A stretch of 64,000 bases of DNA from contig JADJBV010000002.1 of the NCBI GenBank assembly GCA_016703535.1, forward strand, positions 2,666,001 to 2,730,000, in the 5' to 3' direction. A model generated the notes under the pieces. The model was given only the letters and a program-made list of their open reading frames with translations. It ran no database searches and had not been told where the DNA came from. The DNA comes from Deltaproteobacteria bacterium. Lineage in GTDB: Bacteria > Myxococcota > Kuafuiibacteriia > Kuafuiibacteriales > Kuafuiibacteriaceae. Made by a program: the position numbers and the translations under genes. This document shows, one piece after another, positions 35,051-43,855 of this stretch (position 1 is its first letter; every line of letters begins with the position of its first letter).

Positions 35051-36585
35051 AGCAAAAGGCCCCAGCCCTGCTCCTGACCGCACTGGTGATCGGCACCTGC
35101 GGTTTGATCTACGAGCTGTTGGCCGGGACCTTGGCCAGTTACGTGTTGGGTGATTCGGTCACCCAGTTTTCGCTGATCATCGGCGTCTACCTCTTCGCCA
35201 TGGGCATCGGGGCTTGGCTCTCGGGCTTCGTCGATCGGGAGCTGGTGACCCGCTTCGTGGAGATCGAGATCGGCGTAGCCCTCCTCGGGGGCTCTTCGGC
35301 GGCGATCTTGTTCCTCGCTTTCTCCCGGGTCTCCTTCTTTTTGGGCGTGCTCTACGGCGTGGTCTTGTTGATCGGCATCTTGGTCGGCCTGGAGATCCCG
35401 CTGCTGATGCGGATCCTGAAGGACCAATACGAACTCAAAGATCTGGTCTCCCGGGTCCTGACCGTCGACTACCTGGGGGCCCTCTTGGCCTCCCTATTTT
35501 TCCCGATGTTTTTGGTCCCCAAGTTGGGCCTGATCCGAGGGGCCTTCGCCGTCGGTCTATTGAATGGAGTGGTGGCCCTGGGCTGCACCTGGGTCCTGGC
35601 CGATCTGGTGCCCCGCCGCGGCCGCCTGTTGTTGTTGCGCGCCGAGGCCCTCTTGACCTTGGCCCTCTTGAGCGCCGGCCTTTATGGCGCCGACTGGTTG
35701 ACCAGCTTATCCGAAGATCAGCTCTACGCCGATCCGGTGGTCTTCGCCGAAAGTTCACCCTACCAGCGGCTGGTGGTCACCGAAGGGAAGGGCGGCTTTC
35801 AGCTCTACCTCAACGGTCACCTGCAGTTCGCCAGCGTCGACGAACACCGCTACCACGAGGCCTTGGTCCACCCGGCGGTGGGCGTGGTGCGCGATCGGGG
35901 CCGGGCCCCGCGTCGGGCCTTGGTGTTGGGCGGTGGCGACGGCCTGGCGGTGCGGGAGCTGCTGCGGCACCCCGGCCTCGAGCAGGTGGTCCTCATCGAT
36001 CTCGACGAGGCGGTGACTCGCTTGGCCCGGACCCTGCCGCCTTTGGTCGAACAAAACCTAGACGCGTTGGCCGATCCCCGGGTGCAAGTGGTCAACGGCG
36101 ACGCGATGATCTGGCTGCGGGATGAAGCCTCGAAGGTTGAGCCCTTCGACGTGTTGGTCATCGACTTCCCGGATCCCTCCAGCTTCGGCTTGGGCAAGTT
36201 GTACACCACCCGCTTTTACCGCTTGGCCAAGCGGGCCCTGGCCGAAGACGGCGCCTTGGTGGTCCAGTCGACTTCGCCGCTGTACGCCCGCCGATCGTTT
36301 TGGTGTGTGGCCACCACCTTGGAGGCCTCGGGCTTTTTTGCTCGGGCCTATCACGCCTCGGTGCCGTCTTTTGGCGACTGGGGTTACGTCTTGGCCTCAC
36401 CCCGGCCCTTCGACGTCCCGTCCCTCCCCAGCGGGCCAACTTACCGCTTCTTGACCCCTGAGCTCCTGCCGACCCTCTTTGTGTTTGGCGCCGACACCGG
36501 AAGGCTGCCGGCCGAGGTGAACAGCCTCAACAACCAGGTCCTGGTCCGCTACTACGAAGAGGAGTGGGACCGGACCACCCACTGA
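35047..36585 (+). CDS. Membrane-fused polyamine aminopropyltransferase (spermidine synthase-like)
   Basis: 512 residues, GTG start at 35047 overlapping the DUF350 stop. The N-terminal ~220 residues have about seven membrane helices; the rest is a spermidine synthase fold with SAM-binding GGGDG (aa 296-300), YLNGHLQFASVDEHRYHEAL (the family's conserved beta hairpin and entrance), and the catalytic-type D-F-P-D-P (about aa 372-377). Soluble spermidine synthases transfer aminopropyl from decarboxylated SAM to putrescine; membrane-fused ones may modify an unusual acceptor at the membrane. No S-adenosylmethionine decarboxylase gene is visible nearby, so the donor would be made elsewhere. Confidence 0.9.
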   Translation: MKQKAPALLLTALVIGTCGLIYELLAGTLASYVLGDSVTQFSLIIGVYLFAMGIGAWLSGFVDRELVTRFVEIEIGVALLGGSSAAILFLAFSRVSFFLGVLYGVVLLIGILVGLEIPLLMRILKDQYELKDLVSRVLTVDYLGALLASLFFPMFLVPKLGLIRGAFAVGLLNGVVALGCTWVLADLVPRRGRLLLLRAEALLTLALLSAGLYGADWLTSLSEDQLYADPVVFAESSPYQRLVVTEGKGGFQLYLNGHLQFASVDEHRYHEALVHPAVGVVRDRGRAPRRALVLGGGDGLAVRELLRHPGLEQVVLIDLDEAVTRLARTLPPLVEQNLDALADPRVQVVNGDAMIWLRDEASKVEPFDVLVIDFPDPSSFGLGKLYTTRFYRLAKRALAEDGALVVQSTSPLYARRSFWCVATTLEASGFFARAYHASVPSFGDWGYVLASPRPFDVPSLPSGPTYRFLTPELLPTLFVFGADTGRLPAEVNSLNNQVLVRYYEEEWDRTTH

Positions 36586-36594
36586 AGGCCCGGC

Positions 36595-38010
36595 TCAGCC
36601 CGGGGCGAGGGCGCGGAACAGCAGGAACAAGCCCCCCGACAAGGTCATGGAGGCCGGCAGGGTCAGGACCCAGGCCAAGGCGATGTTGCGCACCGTGCCC
36701 ACCTGGAGGCCCGAACGATCGACCACCATGGTGCCCGCGATCCCCGAGGACAACACGTGGGTGGTGCTCACCGGCAGGCCCAAAAACGAGGAGACGCCGA
36801 TGGTGCCCATGGCGACCAATTCCGCCGAGGCACCTTGGGCGTAGGTGAGGTGGGTGCGGCCGATCTTTTCGCCGACCGTCACCACGATCCGCTTCCAACC
36901 CACGGTGGTGCCGATGCCCAAGGACAAGGCGACGGCGACGATCACCCAAAGGGGTGCGTAGTCGGTCAGGGCGCCCAGATCTTTGCGCAGCGGGCCGAGC
37001 TGAGCCGCCTTCTCTGGGCCCAGGTCACCCAACAACTTGGGCAAGGCCCGATCGACCAAGATCAGGTGTTGGCGCACGTGCCAGCGATCTTCGCCGCTCA
37101 GGTTGGCCACCGCCGTCTGTCCACCCAAGCTGGCCTCGATCGCCTGCAGGTGGTGCCGGGCCGCGCAGACCGGGTCGGCGCCCTCCTTCGGATCTTCGGC
37201 GGGGCAGTCGCCGTGGGGCGCCAGCAACTTCTCGACCGCGATCGCCGCTTGGTAGGTCCGCTCCAGATCTTTGGGCGTGGCCTCCAGGTTGAGGGCGTAG
37301 CTGGCCGGCACGATGCCGACCAAGATCAACATGATCAGGCCGACGCCTTTTTGTCCGTCGTTCGAGCCGTGGGCGAAGCTGACCCCGCTGCAGGTCAACA
37401 CCAAAAAAGCCCGGATCCACGGGGGCGGCGGGGAGTCCCCGTGGGGCGGCTCGAAGATGCGCTCGTCCTTGATGAACTTGCGCATGGTGACCAGGGCCAA
37501 AGCCGCGACGCCGAAGCCGAACATCGGCGAGACCAACAGCGACAGGCCGACCTCGCCGGCCTTGGTCCAGTTGACCCCGGTGCCGAAGTGGCCTTCGGCC
37601 CAGGAGTTGGCGATGCCCACGCCCAAGATGGCGCCGATCAAGGTGTGAGAGGAGGAGGCAGGCAGGCCCAGGTACCAGGTGCCCAGGTTCCAGATGATCG
37701 CCGCCAGGAGCAGGGCCCCGACCATCGCCAGGCCCAAGTTGCCGCTCCGCACCAACATGTCGGGGGGCAACAGCCGGATGATCGACATGGCCACCGCGAT
37801 TCCGCCCACAAAAACCCCCGTGAAGTTGCAGGCGCCCGAGAGCAACACCGCCCAGGTCGGCCTCAAGGTCTTGGTGTAGATGACGGTGGCGACGGCGTTG
37901 GCGGTGTCATGGAAACCGTTGACGAACTCGAAGCCCAACGCGACGGCCAAGGCCCCGACCAGTAGGATCGAGCCGACCGTCCCCAGGGAGCCGTCGAACA
38001 ACGCGCCCAT
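36595..38010 (-). CDS. PiT-family inorganic phosphate transporter
   Basis: 471 residues from the ATG at 38010 (a TTG further upstream is possible). Proteins of this family move phosphate (as metal-phosphate) or sulfate with H+ or Na+. The N-terminal GFEFVNGFHDTANAVATVIY matches the conserved G-F-x-D-x-A-N PiT signature; a second GSNDGQKGVG is in the C-terminal half (ahead of the long soluble middle loop of ~100 residues that includes VCAARHHLQAIEASLGG). About 10 helices. It converges with the aminopropyltransferase gene (9-bp gap) and is divergent from the Tat oxidoreductase gene, with a 133-bp promoter gap (38011-38143). Confidence 0.92.
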   Translation of the reverse strand: MGALFDGSLGTVGSILLVGALAVALGFEFVNGFHDTANAVATVIYTKTLRPTWAVLLSGACNFTGVFVGGIAVAMSIIRLLPPDMLVRSGNLGLAMVGALLLAAIIWNLGTWYLGLPASSSHTLIGAILGVGIANSWAEGHFGTGVNWTKAGEVGLSLLVSPMFGFGVAALALVTMRKFIKDERIFEPPHGDSPPPPWIRAFLVLTCSGVSFAHGSNDGQKGVGLIMLILVGIVPASYALNLEATPKDLERTYQAAIAVEKLLAPHGDCPAEDPKEGADPVCAARHHLQAIEASLGGQTAVANLSGEDRWHVRQHLILVDRALPKLLGDLGPEKAAQLGPLRKDLGALTDYAPLWVIVAVALSLGIGTTVGWKRIVVTVGEKIGRTHLTYAQGASAELVAMGTIGVSSFLGLPVSTTHVLSSGIAGTMVVDRSGLQVGTVRNIALAWVLTLPASMTLSGGLFLLFRALAPG

Positions 38011-38143
38011 TTGCGGCCTGGCGACTACCAGGGCCGCCCCGAAGATCAAAGCGTGTCACCGAGACGTCACCGAACGTTCAGGGAGTTCCCCGCCAGAAGC
38101 GGGCCGTTGTGGTCCCCGCCAGGCCCCTGCTACAGGCCTAACC

Positions 38144-39748
38144 GTGGGTTTTGCGGGGACCCGGCGAGATCTCTTGACTGGGATGCTCGGGATGGCCTTC
38201 GCCGGGTGCTCGCGCCGAGGTCCCACCCTGGACTTCGACGGGGCCCTGGTCGAGGACGGCCAGGCCGAAGGTCACCGCCTCCGGGACGGCTGGGCGGTGG
38301 CCGATCCGGGGCCGCCGGTCGAGGTCCCGATCTTGATCGTGGGGGGTGGGGTGGCTGGGCTGTCGGCGGCCTGGAGCCTGCTCCGTTCGGGGCTCTCCTC
38401 CTTTCGCCTCCTCGAGTTGGGGCGCAACTTCGGCGGCACCGCCGTGGGCGGCCAAGGCCCGGGGGGCCCGTGTCCCTTCGGCGCCCACTACCTGCCGGCC
38501 CCGCTGCCCCACAACCAAGATCTCCTGGCGCTCCTCGAAGAGCTCGGCGCCGTCCGCCCCCGGCCGGACGGTCAACTCCACTTCGCCGAAGAACACCTGG
38601 TGGCCGACCCCAAAGAGCGGGTCTGGTACCGAGGCACCTGGTTCCCCGGGCTTTATCCCCGGGCCGCCTATTCCCGGGCGGACGAGGCCGAGCTGGTGCG
38701 CTTCGAGGCCCGGATCGACGCCTTGGTCGCCCAAAGGGGGGGCGACGGCCGGCGCCCCTTCAGCCTGCCCATGGCTTTGGGCAGCGAAGATCCCGAGTTT
38801 TTGGCCCTCGATCAGCTCGACCTGGGGGCCTGGCTCACCCGAGAGGGCTTCAACGGCAAGTTGGTGCGGGAACAAGCCACCTACGCTTGCCGCGACGACT
38901 TCGGGACCGAACCCGAGGTCACCAGCGCCTGGTACGGCCTGCACTACTTCGCGGCCCGCATCGATCGGCCCGGCGAAGAGAGCGCGGAGCTCCTCTCTTG
39001 GCCCAACGGCAACTTTCACTTGGTGCAACACCTCGCCAAAGTGATCGGGGATCGGGCCGAGGCCGGCCTGGTCACCACCCAAGTGGCCCCCAGCCCCGAC
39101 GGCCGCCGGGCCTTGGTCACCGCCGTCGAACGCCACACCGGACGGGCCCGCCGCTATTTGGCGGACCGGGTGATCTTGGCGGTCCCCGGGCACGTGCGCC
39201 GCCGCCTCTTGTCCGGCGCTTGGGCCGCGCCCGATCCGACGCCCGACTACGCCCCGTGGTTGGTGGCCAACCTCCACCTCTCGAAGCGCCCGGGCTACGA
39301 AGGCAGTGAACTCGCCTGGGACAACGTGATCCACGGCAGCAAATCCTTGGGCTACGTGGTCAACAACCACCGGGACGGCCCAAGCCACGGCCCCACCACC
39401 TTCACCTACTATTTGCCCCTCACCGGTGATCCGCGGACCGAACGACAGAAGCTCTCGTCCCTGACCTGGCGCGACGCGGCCGACCTCGTGTTGGCCGATC
39501 TCGAACGTTGCCACCGGGATCTGCGGCGGAACTTGTTGCGCCTCGACGTCTGGCGTTGGGGCCACGGCATGGTCCGGCCCACGCCCGGCACCTTGACCAG
39601 CGTGGCCCGACGCGACGCGGCCCGGCCAGTGGGTCCCATCCACTTCGCCCACACCGAGTTGTCCGGCGTGGCGCTTTTTGAGGAGGCCTTCTTCCACGGG
39701 CTGCGGGCGGCGGCCGAGGTGCGGCTGAGCCTCGGGAGCCCCCGGTGA
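38144..39748 (+). CDS. Tat-exported FAD-dependent oxidoreductase lipoprotein
   Basis: 534 residues. GTG at 38144 gives a twin-arginine lipoprotein signal: T-R-R-D-L-L-T-G followed by F-A-G-C (Cys22), so the folded flavoprotein is exported and lipid-anchored. An N-terminal dinucleotide fold (VPILIVGGGVAGLSAAWSLL) marks FAD; the rest resembles amine-oxidase or phytoene-desaturase-like flavoproteins, including the substrate-side LLELGRNFGGTAVGG and a late KSLGYVVNNH-type motif. No disulfide redox or Cys-tagging motif. The stop overlaps the GTG start of the membrane protein that follows (GTGA). The substrate is not evident; it may be a lipid or a membrane-embedded metabolite. Confidence 0.82.
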   Translation: MGFAGTRRDLLTGMLGMAFAGCSRRGPTLDFDGALVEDGQAEGHRLRDGWAVADPGPPVEVPILIVGGGVAGLSAAWSLLRSGLSSFRLLELGRNFGGTAVGGQGPGGPCPFGAHYLPAPLPHNQDLLALLEELGAVRPRPDGQLHFAEEHLVADPKERVWYRGTWFPGLYPRAAYSRADEAELVRFEARIDALVAQRGGDGRRPFSLPMALGSEDPEFLALDQLDLGAWLTREGFNGKLVREQATYACRDDFGTEPEVTSAWYGLHYFAARIDRPGEESAELLSWPNGNFHLVQHLAKVIGDRAEAGLVTTQVAPSPDGRRALVTAVERHTGRARRYLADRVILAVPGHVRRRLLSGAWAAPDPTPDYAPWLVANLHLSKRPGYEGSELAWDNVIHGSKSLGYVVNNHRDGPSHGPTTFTYYLPLTGDPRTERQKLSSLTWRDAADLVLADLERCHRDLRRNLLRLDVWRWGHGMVRPTPGTLTSVARRDAARPVGPIHFAHTELSGVALFEEAFFHGLRAAAEVRLSLGSPR

Positions 39749-40782
39749 GCCCCTGGTTGGTTTCGGCCCGCTTCGATCTGCTCTGGCTGATCGGCCCGGC
39801 GTTTTTGGGGCTCGCCTTGGTGCCACTCCAACCTTGGTTGGCCCCCGACGGCGAAACTTCGCCCTGGTTGTGGCTGGTGTTGGTGTTGCTGATCGACGTG
39901 GCCCACGTCTGGTCCACCTTGTTCCGCACCTACTTCGATCCGGTCGAGTTGGCCCGTCACCCGCTGCGTTACAGCTTGATCCCGGCCTTGGCCTACGTGT
40001 TGGGCCTGGTGTTGGCGTCGATCTCCACGCCGGTGTTTTGGACCGCCTTGGCCTACCTGGCGGTGTTCCACTTCGTGCGCCAGCAATACGGCTGGTTGGC
40101 CCTCTACCAAAAAAAGGAGGCCCCGATCAGCCCCGGCGGGCGAGTGTTGGAGGACGCGGCGATCTATGGCGCGACCGTGGTGCCGCTGTTGTGGTGGCAC
40201 GCCCACCTGCCCCGCAACTTTGACTGGTTCGTCCGGGGTGATTTTTTGCGCGGGCTGATCTCACCGGGAGTGGCCGAGCTCAGCGCCTGGGCCTACTTGC
40301 TGGTGCTGCTGGCGTTTTTGCTCCAGCAGGCGAGGCGTCGCCCCTGGCCGGTCGGCAAGGTGCTTTTGGTGGTGGGCACCGCCTGCACCTGGGCCCTCGG
40401 CATCGTCTACACCAACAGCGATTTTCACTTCACCGTGACCAACGTCATCGCCCACGGTGTCCCCTATTTTGCCTTCGTGTGGCGGGCCGGGGCCCAGGAG
40501 CCTCAACGTCCTGGCAGTTTTTTGTTTTGGCTCTACCGGCGTCGCGCGATCTGGGCCTTCTACGGGATCTTGGTCTTGTTGGCCTACCTGGAGGAGTGGG
40601 GTTGGGATCGGCTCTTTTGGCACGGCGAACAGCCCATCTTCTTCGGTCCGACCTTTGAACTTTCCCCGGGGGCGACCGCGTTTTTGCTCCCGCTTTTGGC
40701 CTTGCCCCAGGCCACCCACTACCTGCTCGACGCTTTCATCTGGCGCCGTCAGGATCTACAGGCCCGCCGCCTCGCTTTTTGA
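39745..40782 (+). CDS. His-rich multi-pass membrane protein
   Basis: 345 residues with about eight or nine membrane helices, unrecognised. Conserved-looking histidines are placed at or near helices: DVAHVWS, ARHPLRYS, VFHFVRQQYG, WWHAHLP, DFHFTVTNVIAHGVPYFAFVWR, ATHYLLDAFIWRR. Such scattered His pairs occur in membrane di-iron hydroxylases and haem or cupredoxin-linked oxidases, although I do not see the exact H-x3-H or H-x2-H-H motif of fatty acid hydroxylases. Start GTG 39745 is within the stop of the Tat flavoprotein, so the two proteins almost certainly act together, perhaps as an electron-transfer pair. Confidence 0.72.
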   Translation: MSPWLVSARFDLLWLIGPAFLGLALVPLQPWLAPDGETSPWLWLVLVLLIDVAHVWSTLFRTYFDPVELARHPLRYSLIPALAYVLGLVLASISTPVFWTALAYLAVFHFVRQQYGWLALYQKKEAPISPGGRVLEDAAIYGATVVPLLWWHAHLPRNFDWFVRGDFLRGLISPGVAELSAWAYLLVLLAFLLQQARRRPWPVGKVLLVVGTACTWALGIVYTNSDFHFTVTNVIAHGVPYFAFVWRAGAQEPQRPGSFLFWLYRRRAIWAFYGILVLLAYLEEWGWDRLFWHGEQPIFFGPTFELSPGATAFLLPLLALPQATHYLLDAFIWRRQDLQARRLAF

Positions 40783-40794
40783 TAGGAGAGGGCG

Positions 40795-41472
40795 GTGTTC
40801 GACTGGCGCACTCGGCAGAAGGTGAAGCGGCTGGTCGCCGAACAAGGCCTGGTCCTGCTCAACCACCGAGATCCCGAGCGGCGAGCGATCATGCAGCGCA
40901 TCGCCAAGGTGAAGCGCGAGACCGATCTCGGCATCGACTACATCGAAGGCTTGCAGCTGACGATGGCGGTGGAGCGCACTCGAAAAGTCCCGGGTGAGTT
41001 GGCCGAGGTCGGCGTCTATCGCGGCGGCTCGGCCAAGTTGATCCTCCTGGCCAGCGACGGCCGACCACTCCACCTCTTCGACACCTTCCAAGGGATCCCG
41101 GCGGTGGAGGCCATCGACGCGCCCCACTTCAAGCCCGGCGCCTGGAAGGGCAGCTTGGAGCAGGTCCAAAGTTACCTGGCCGGCCACGACAACCTGCACT
41201 TCCACGTCGGCTTTTTTCCCGACACCGCCGGGCCCATCGCCGACACCCGCTTCGCCTTCGTGAACCTGGACGTCGACACCCACCAGAGCACCAAAGATGC
41301 GCTGAACGTGTTCTATCCGCGGATGAGCCCAGGCGGGGTGATCCTCTCCCACGACTACGGCTGGGCCGAAGGGGTGAAGAAGGCCTTCGATGACTTCTTC
41401 GCCGACAAACCCGAGCCGGTCCTGCGCCTCTCGGGCTCCCAATGTTTGGTGGTCAAGGTGGCCGCCGGTTGA
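40795..41472 (+). CDS. TylF/MycF-type O-methyltransferase
   Basis: 225 residues from a GTG at 40795 (AGGAG upstream). SAM site motif ELAEVGVYRGGSAKLI (aa ~65-80) and DTFQGIP; metal-binding LDVDTHQSTKDALN and HDYG-type motif later, as in TylF/MycF (Mg2+-dependent sugar O-methyltransferases of macrolide pathways) and in a broad set of surface glycan or lipid methyltransferases. It lies 12 bp after the His-rich membrane protein, so it extends that operon. No glycosyltransferase or polyketide genes are near, so a macrolide role is unlikely. Confidence 0.87.
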   Translation: MFDWRTRQKVKRLVAEQGLVLLNHRDPERRAIMQRIAKVKRETDLGIDYIEGLQLTMAVERTRKVPGELAEVGVYRGGSAKLILLASDGRPLHLFDTFQGIPAVEAIDAPHFKPGAWKGSLEQVQSYLAGHDNLHFHVGFFPDTAGPIADTRFAFVNLDVDTHQSTKDALNVFYPRMSPGGVILSHDYGWAEGVKKAFDDFFADKPEPVLRLSGSQCLVVKVAAG

Positions 41473-41513
41473 GCCCAGGTCAGATCCGCGAGGGTCGCCG
41501 CATAGGATCCGAC

Positions 41514-42830
41514 GTGCCATCTCGCCGCTGGTTCGTGCGATCCCTCTTTTGGGCCGGCCCCCTGTGGGCCGCCTGGGCGTGTGGGGAAGGTGGAGCGCTC
41601 CCCCGACTGCCCCTTTCGCCACCCCAGCTTTCGCCGTTGCTGCAGGCAGAGTTGGTCGACGCCTCGCCCCGATTCGTCCGGGTCTTGAAGGGGCCCGAAC
41701 TGGGGCCGCTGATCCAGTCCGCCGTGACCATCTCGGCACCCGACAACAGCCTGCGCCAGACCTTGATCACCGACCAAGACGGGGTGGTGTGGCTCCCGCC
41801 GGAGCTGGAGGCGCTCGACCGGGTGGACGTCCACCTTGAGCTGCTGTCGGGGCAGCGCGGCTGGCTCGGTCTCCCTCGGGGCTCTTACACGCTGGCGGTG
41901 GACTCGGTGCGCCCGCACCCTGGCTCGCTCAACCCGGAGTACGAAGGAGAGGTCGGGGCCAACTTCTCCGAAAAACCCGAAGCCCCCTTCAACTTGGCGT
42001 TTCAGCCCCTCAGTCGAACCGGTACGGTCGTGGAGGTGTCCGCTCGTTGGACCTCGCCCTTGGTCTCGGTGACCCACCGGCCCGTCCTCTTTGGCGTGTT
42101 CATGGCTTCCACCGGTGGGTTCCGCGAGGTGGAGGGCCGCTTGGTGCCGGAGGACTGGGCCCAGGTGTTCGCGATGGGGGTGGTGGTCGAGGAGAGGGTC
42201 GCGTTCCCTCCAACTTACCCGATCGCCGAACTTCGGCCGGTCGACCATGGCCGCTTGCGCCTGGAGGTCCCGGCCGAGGTGCGGGCTCAGGCCACTGGCC
42301 TCGAGCTGCGGGCCGAGCTCCAGCTCTTTCACGGCCTCGAGCGCAGCCCGGATCACCTGGTCGGCCCGTGGGCGGTCGTCGGGCCGGACCAGGCCGCGCT
42401 TCGGCTCGACGTCCCGGCCCTGGGGGCCCCTTGGACGATCGCGCCCTGGCTCTGGATCAAGGGCGGCCCCGTCCGACAGGAGGCCGCGCCGCTGAAGTTG
42501 GCCGAAGATCGTTATCGAGCCCGACCGTTCCTCCTGCCCAGGGCGACCGGGCCGGGCCCGCGGCGGGCGAACCTGCTGGCGCCCCGAGATCCCCGGGCCC
42601 ACCTGAGCCACATCAACTACACCGGCCCGGGCGGCGCCTATGGGGCCTGGGTCTTCGACGATCGCCGCGAGCTGCGGGCGCCGGAGCTGCTCGAACTCGA
42701 GGCCGCGGACCCGGAGTGGGCCCAGGGGCGCTGGGGCGCCACCGACCTGCAGCTGGAGCCGGGCTTGCCGTTCCCCTGGAACTCGGCGGTGGAGCCCGCC
42801 GTCGTCGCTCGCACCTCTGGCCCCTACTGA
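41514..42830 (+). CDS. Secreted beta-rich lipoprotein
   Basis: 438 residues from GTG 41514 (AGGA upstream). N-terminal lipoprotein signal SRRWFVRSLFWAGPLWAAWA with lipobox A-W-A-C, and the RR pair may also make it Tat-dependent. The mature protein is all-beta and Pro-rich with no motif I recognise. It lies 41 bp after the methyltransferase and may close that operon. Function unknown. Confidence 0.6.
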   Translation: MPSRRWFVRSLFWAGPLWAAWACGEGGALPRLPLSPPQLSPLLQAELVDASPRFVRVLKGPELGPLIQSAVTISAPDNSLRQTLITDQDGVVWLPPELEALDRVDVHLELLSGQRGWLGLPRGSYTLAVDSVRPHPGSLNPEYEGEVGANFSEKPEAPFNLAFQPLSRTGTVVEVSARWTSPLVSVTHRPVLFGVFMASTGGFREVEGRLVPEDWAQVFAMGVVVEERVAFPPTYPIAELRPVDHGRLRLEVPAEVRAQATGLELRAELQLFHGLERSPDHLVGPWAVVGPDQAALRLDVPALGAPWTIAPWLWIKGGPVRQEAAPLKLAEDRYRARPFLLPRATGPGPRRANLLAPRDPRAHLSHINYTGPGGAYGAWVFDDRRELRAPELLELEAADPEWAQGRWGATDLQLEPGLPFPWNSAVEPAVVARTSGPY

Positions 42831-42976
42831 GCGCCGTCTCTGCGCCGCCGTGGCCCGAAATCGGTCTTGATCTCCGCCTTGGTGCGAGCCCCCGAATTCA
42901 GGGCCTTCGGTCATTTCCGGGCCCGAACCTGGGCCGAAGCCTTGACGGGATCGGTCTTTCCGCCGAGCCTCGACGG

Positions 42977-43855
42977 ATGCGGATCACCGAGATCTTGAAG
43001 GCTGGGTACCCCTCCTTCTCCTTCGAGTTTTTTCCGCCCAAGACCCCCGAGGGCGAGGCCGACTTGTGGGCCGCGCTCCAAGACCTGAAGGAGCTGCGGC
43101 CTTCCTTCGTGTCGGTCACCTACGGCGCCGGCGGCTCCACTCGGCAGAAGACCGTCGAGCTGACCCGGCGGATCAAACACGAACTCCAGATCGAGGCCAT
43201 GGCCCACCTGACCTGCGTCGGGGCCGGCCAGGCCGAACTTCGCGGGGTGCTCGAGGAGCTGAAGGGCAGCGGCATCGAAAACGTGCTGGCGCTCCGGGGT
43301 GATCCGCCCAAAGGCCAGAACAAGTTCGAGGCGACCGAAGGTGGCTTCCGCTACGCCAGCGAGTTGACCGAGTTCGTGAAGGCGGGAGGCTGGGACTTTT
43401 GCCTGGGCGGCGCCGCTTATCCCGAAGGCCACCTCGAGTGTGCCTCCAAATATCAAGACCTCCACCACCTGAAGCGGAAGGTCGACGCCGGCGCCCAGTT
43501 CCTGATCACCCAACTCTTCTTCGACAACCGCTACTACTTCGACTTGGTGGATCGGGCCCGGTCCGCTGGGATCCACGTCCCGATCCTCGCTGGCCTGATG
43601 CCGATCCAGAGCGCCGAACAGGTGAAGCGTTTCACCAAAATGTGTGGCGTCTCCATCCCCAACGCCTTGCTCGATCGGCTGGATCGCCACGCCCACGAGC
43701 CGGAGCGCATCCACGAGCTGGGCGTGGTGCATGCCACCATCCAGGCCTTGGGCCTGATCCAAGGGGGCGCTCCGGGCGTGCATTTTTTCACCCTCAACAA
43801 GTCGACGGCGACCCGGGAGATCCTGGCGGCGCTGCGGATGAACGCGCGGTTGTGA
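42977..43855 (+). CDS. metF: Methylenetetrahydrofolate reductase
   Basis: 292 residues. Reduces 5,10-methylenetetrahydrofolate to 5-methyltetrahydrofolate with FAD, feeding methionine synthesis. Family motifs are all visible: FSFEFFPPKTPEGEADLW at the start, VTYGAGGSTRQKT, MAHLTCVG, LALRGDPP, AAYPEGH, ITQLFFDN and the closing GVHFFTLNKS. Length is usual for the bacterial form. The ATG at 42977 is 146 bp after the preceding lipoprotein gene, and the stop overlaps the GTG of the M23 gene (GTGA). Confidence 0.96.
   Translation: MRITEILKAGYPSFSFEFFPPKTPEGEADLWAALQDLKELRPSFVSVTYGAGGSTRQKTVELTRRIKHELQIEAMAHLTCVGAGQAELRGVLEELKGSGIENVLALRGDPPKGQNKFEATEGGFRYASELTEFVKAGGWDFCLGGAAYPEGHLECASKYQDLHHLKRKVDAGAQFLITQLFFDNRYYFDLVDRARSAGIHVPILAGLMPIQSAEQVKRFTKMCGVSIPNALLDRLDRHAHEPERIHELGVVHATIQALGLIQGGAPGVHFFTLNKSTATREILAALRMNARL

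Noticed and set aside
40795..41472. Part of a macrolide-type biosynthetic gene cluster
   Set aside because: Only a TylF-type methyltransferase is present; no polyketide synthase, glycosyltransferase or sugar-nucleotide genes are near.
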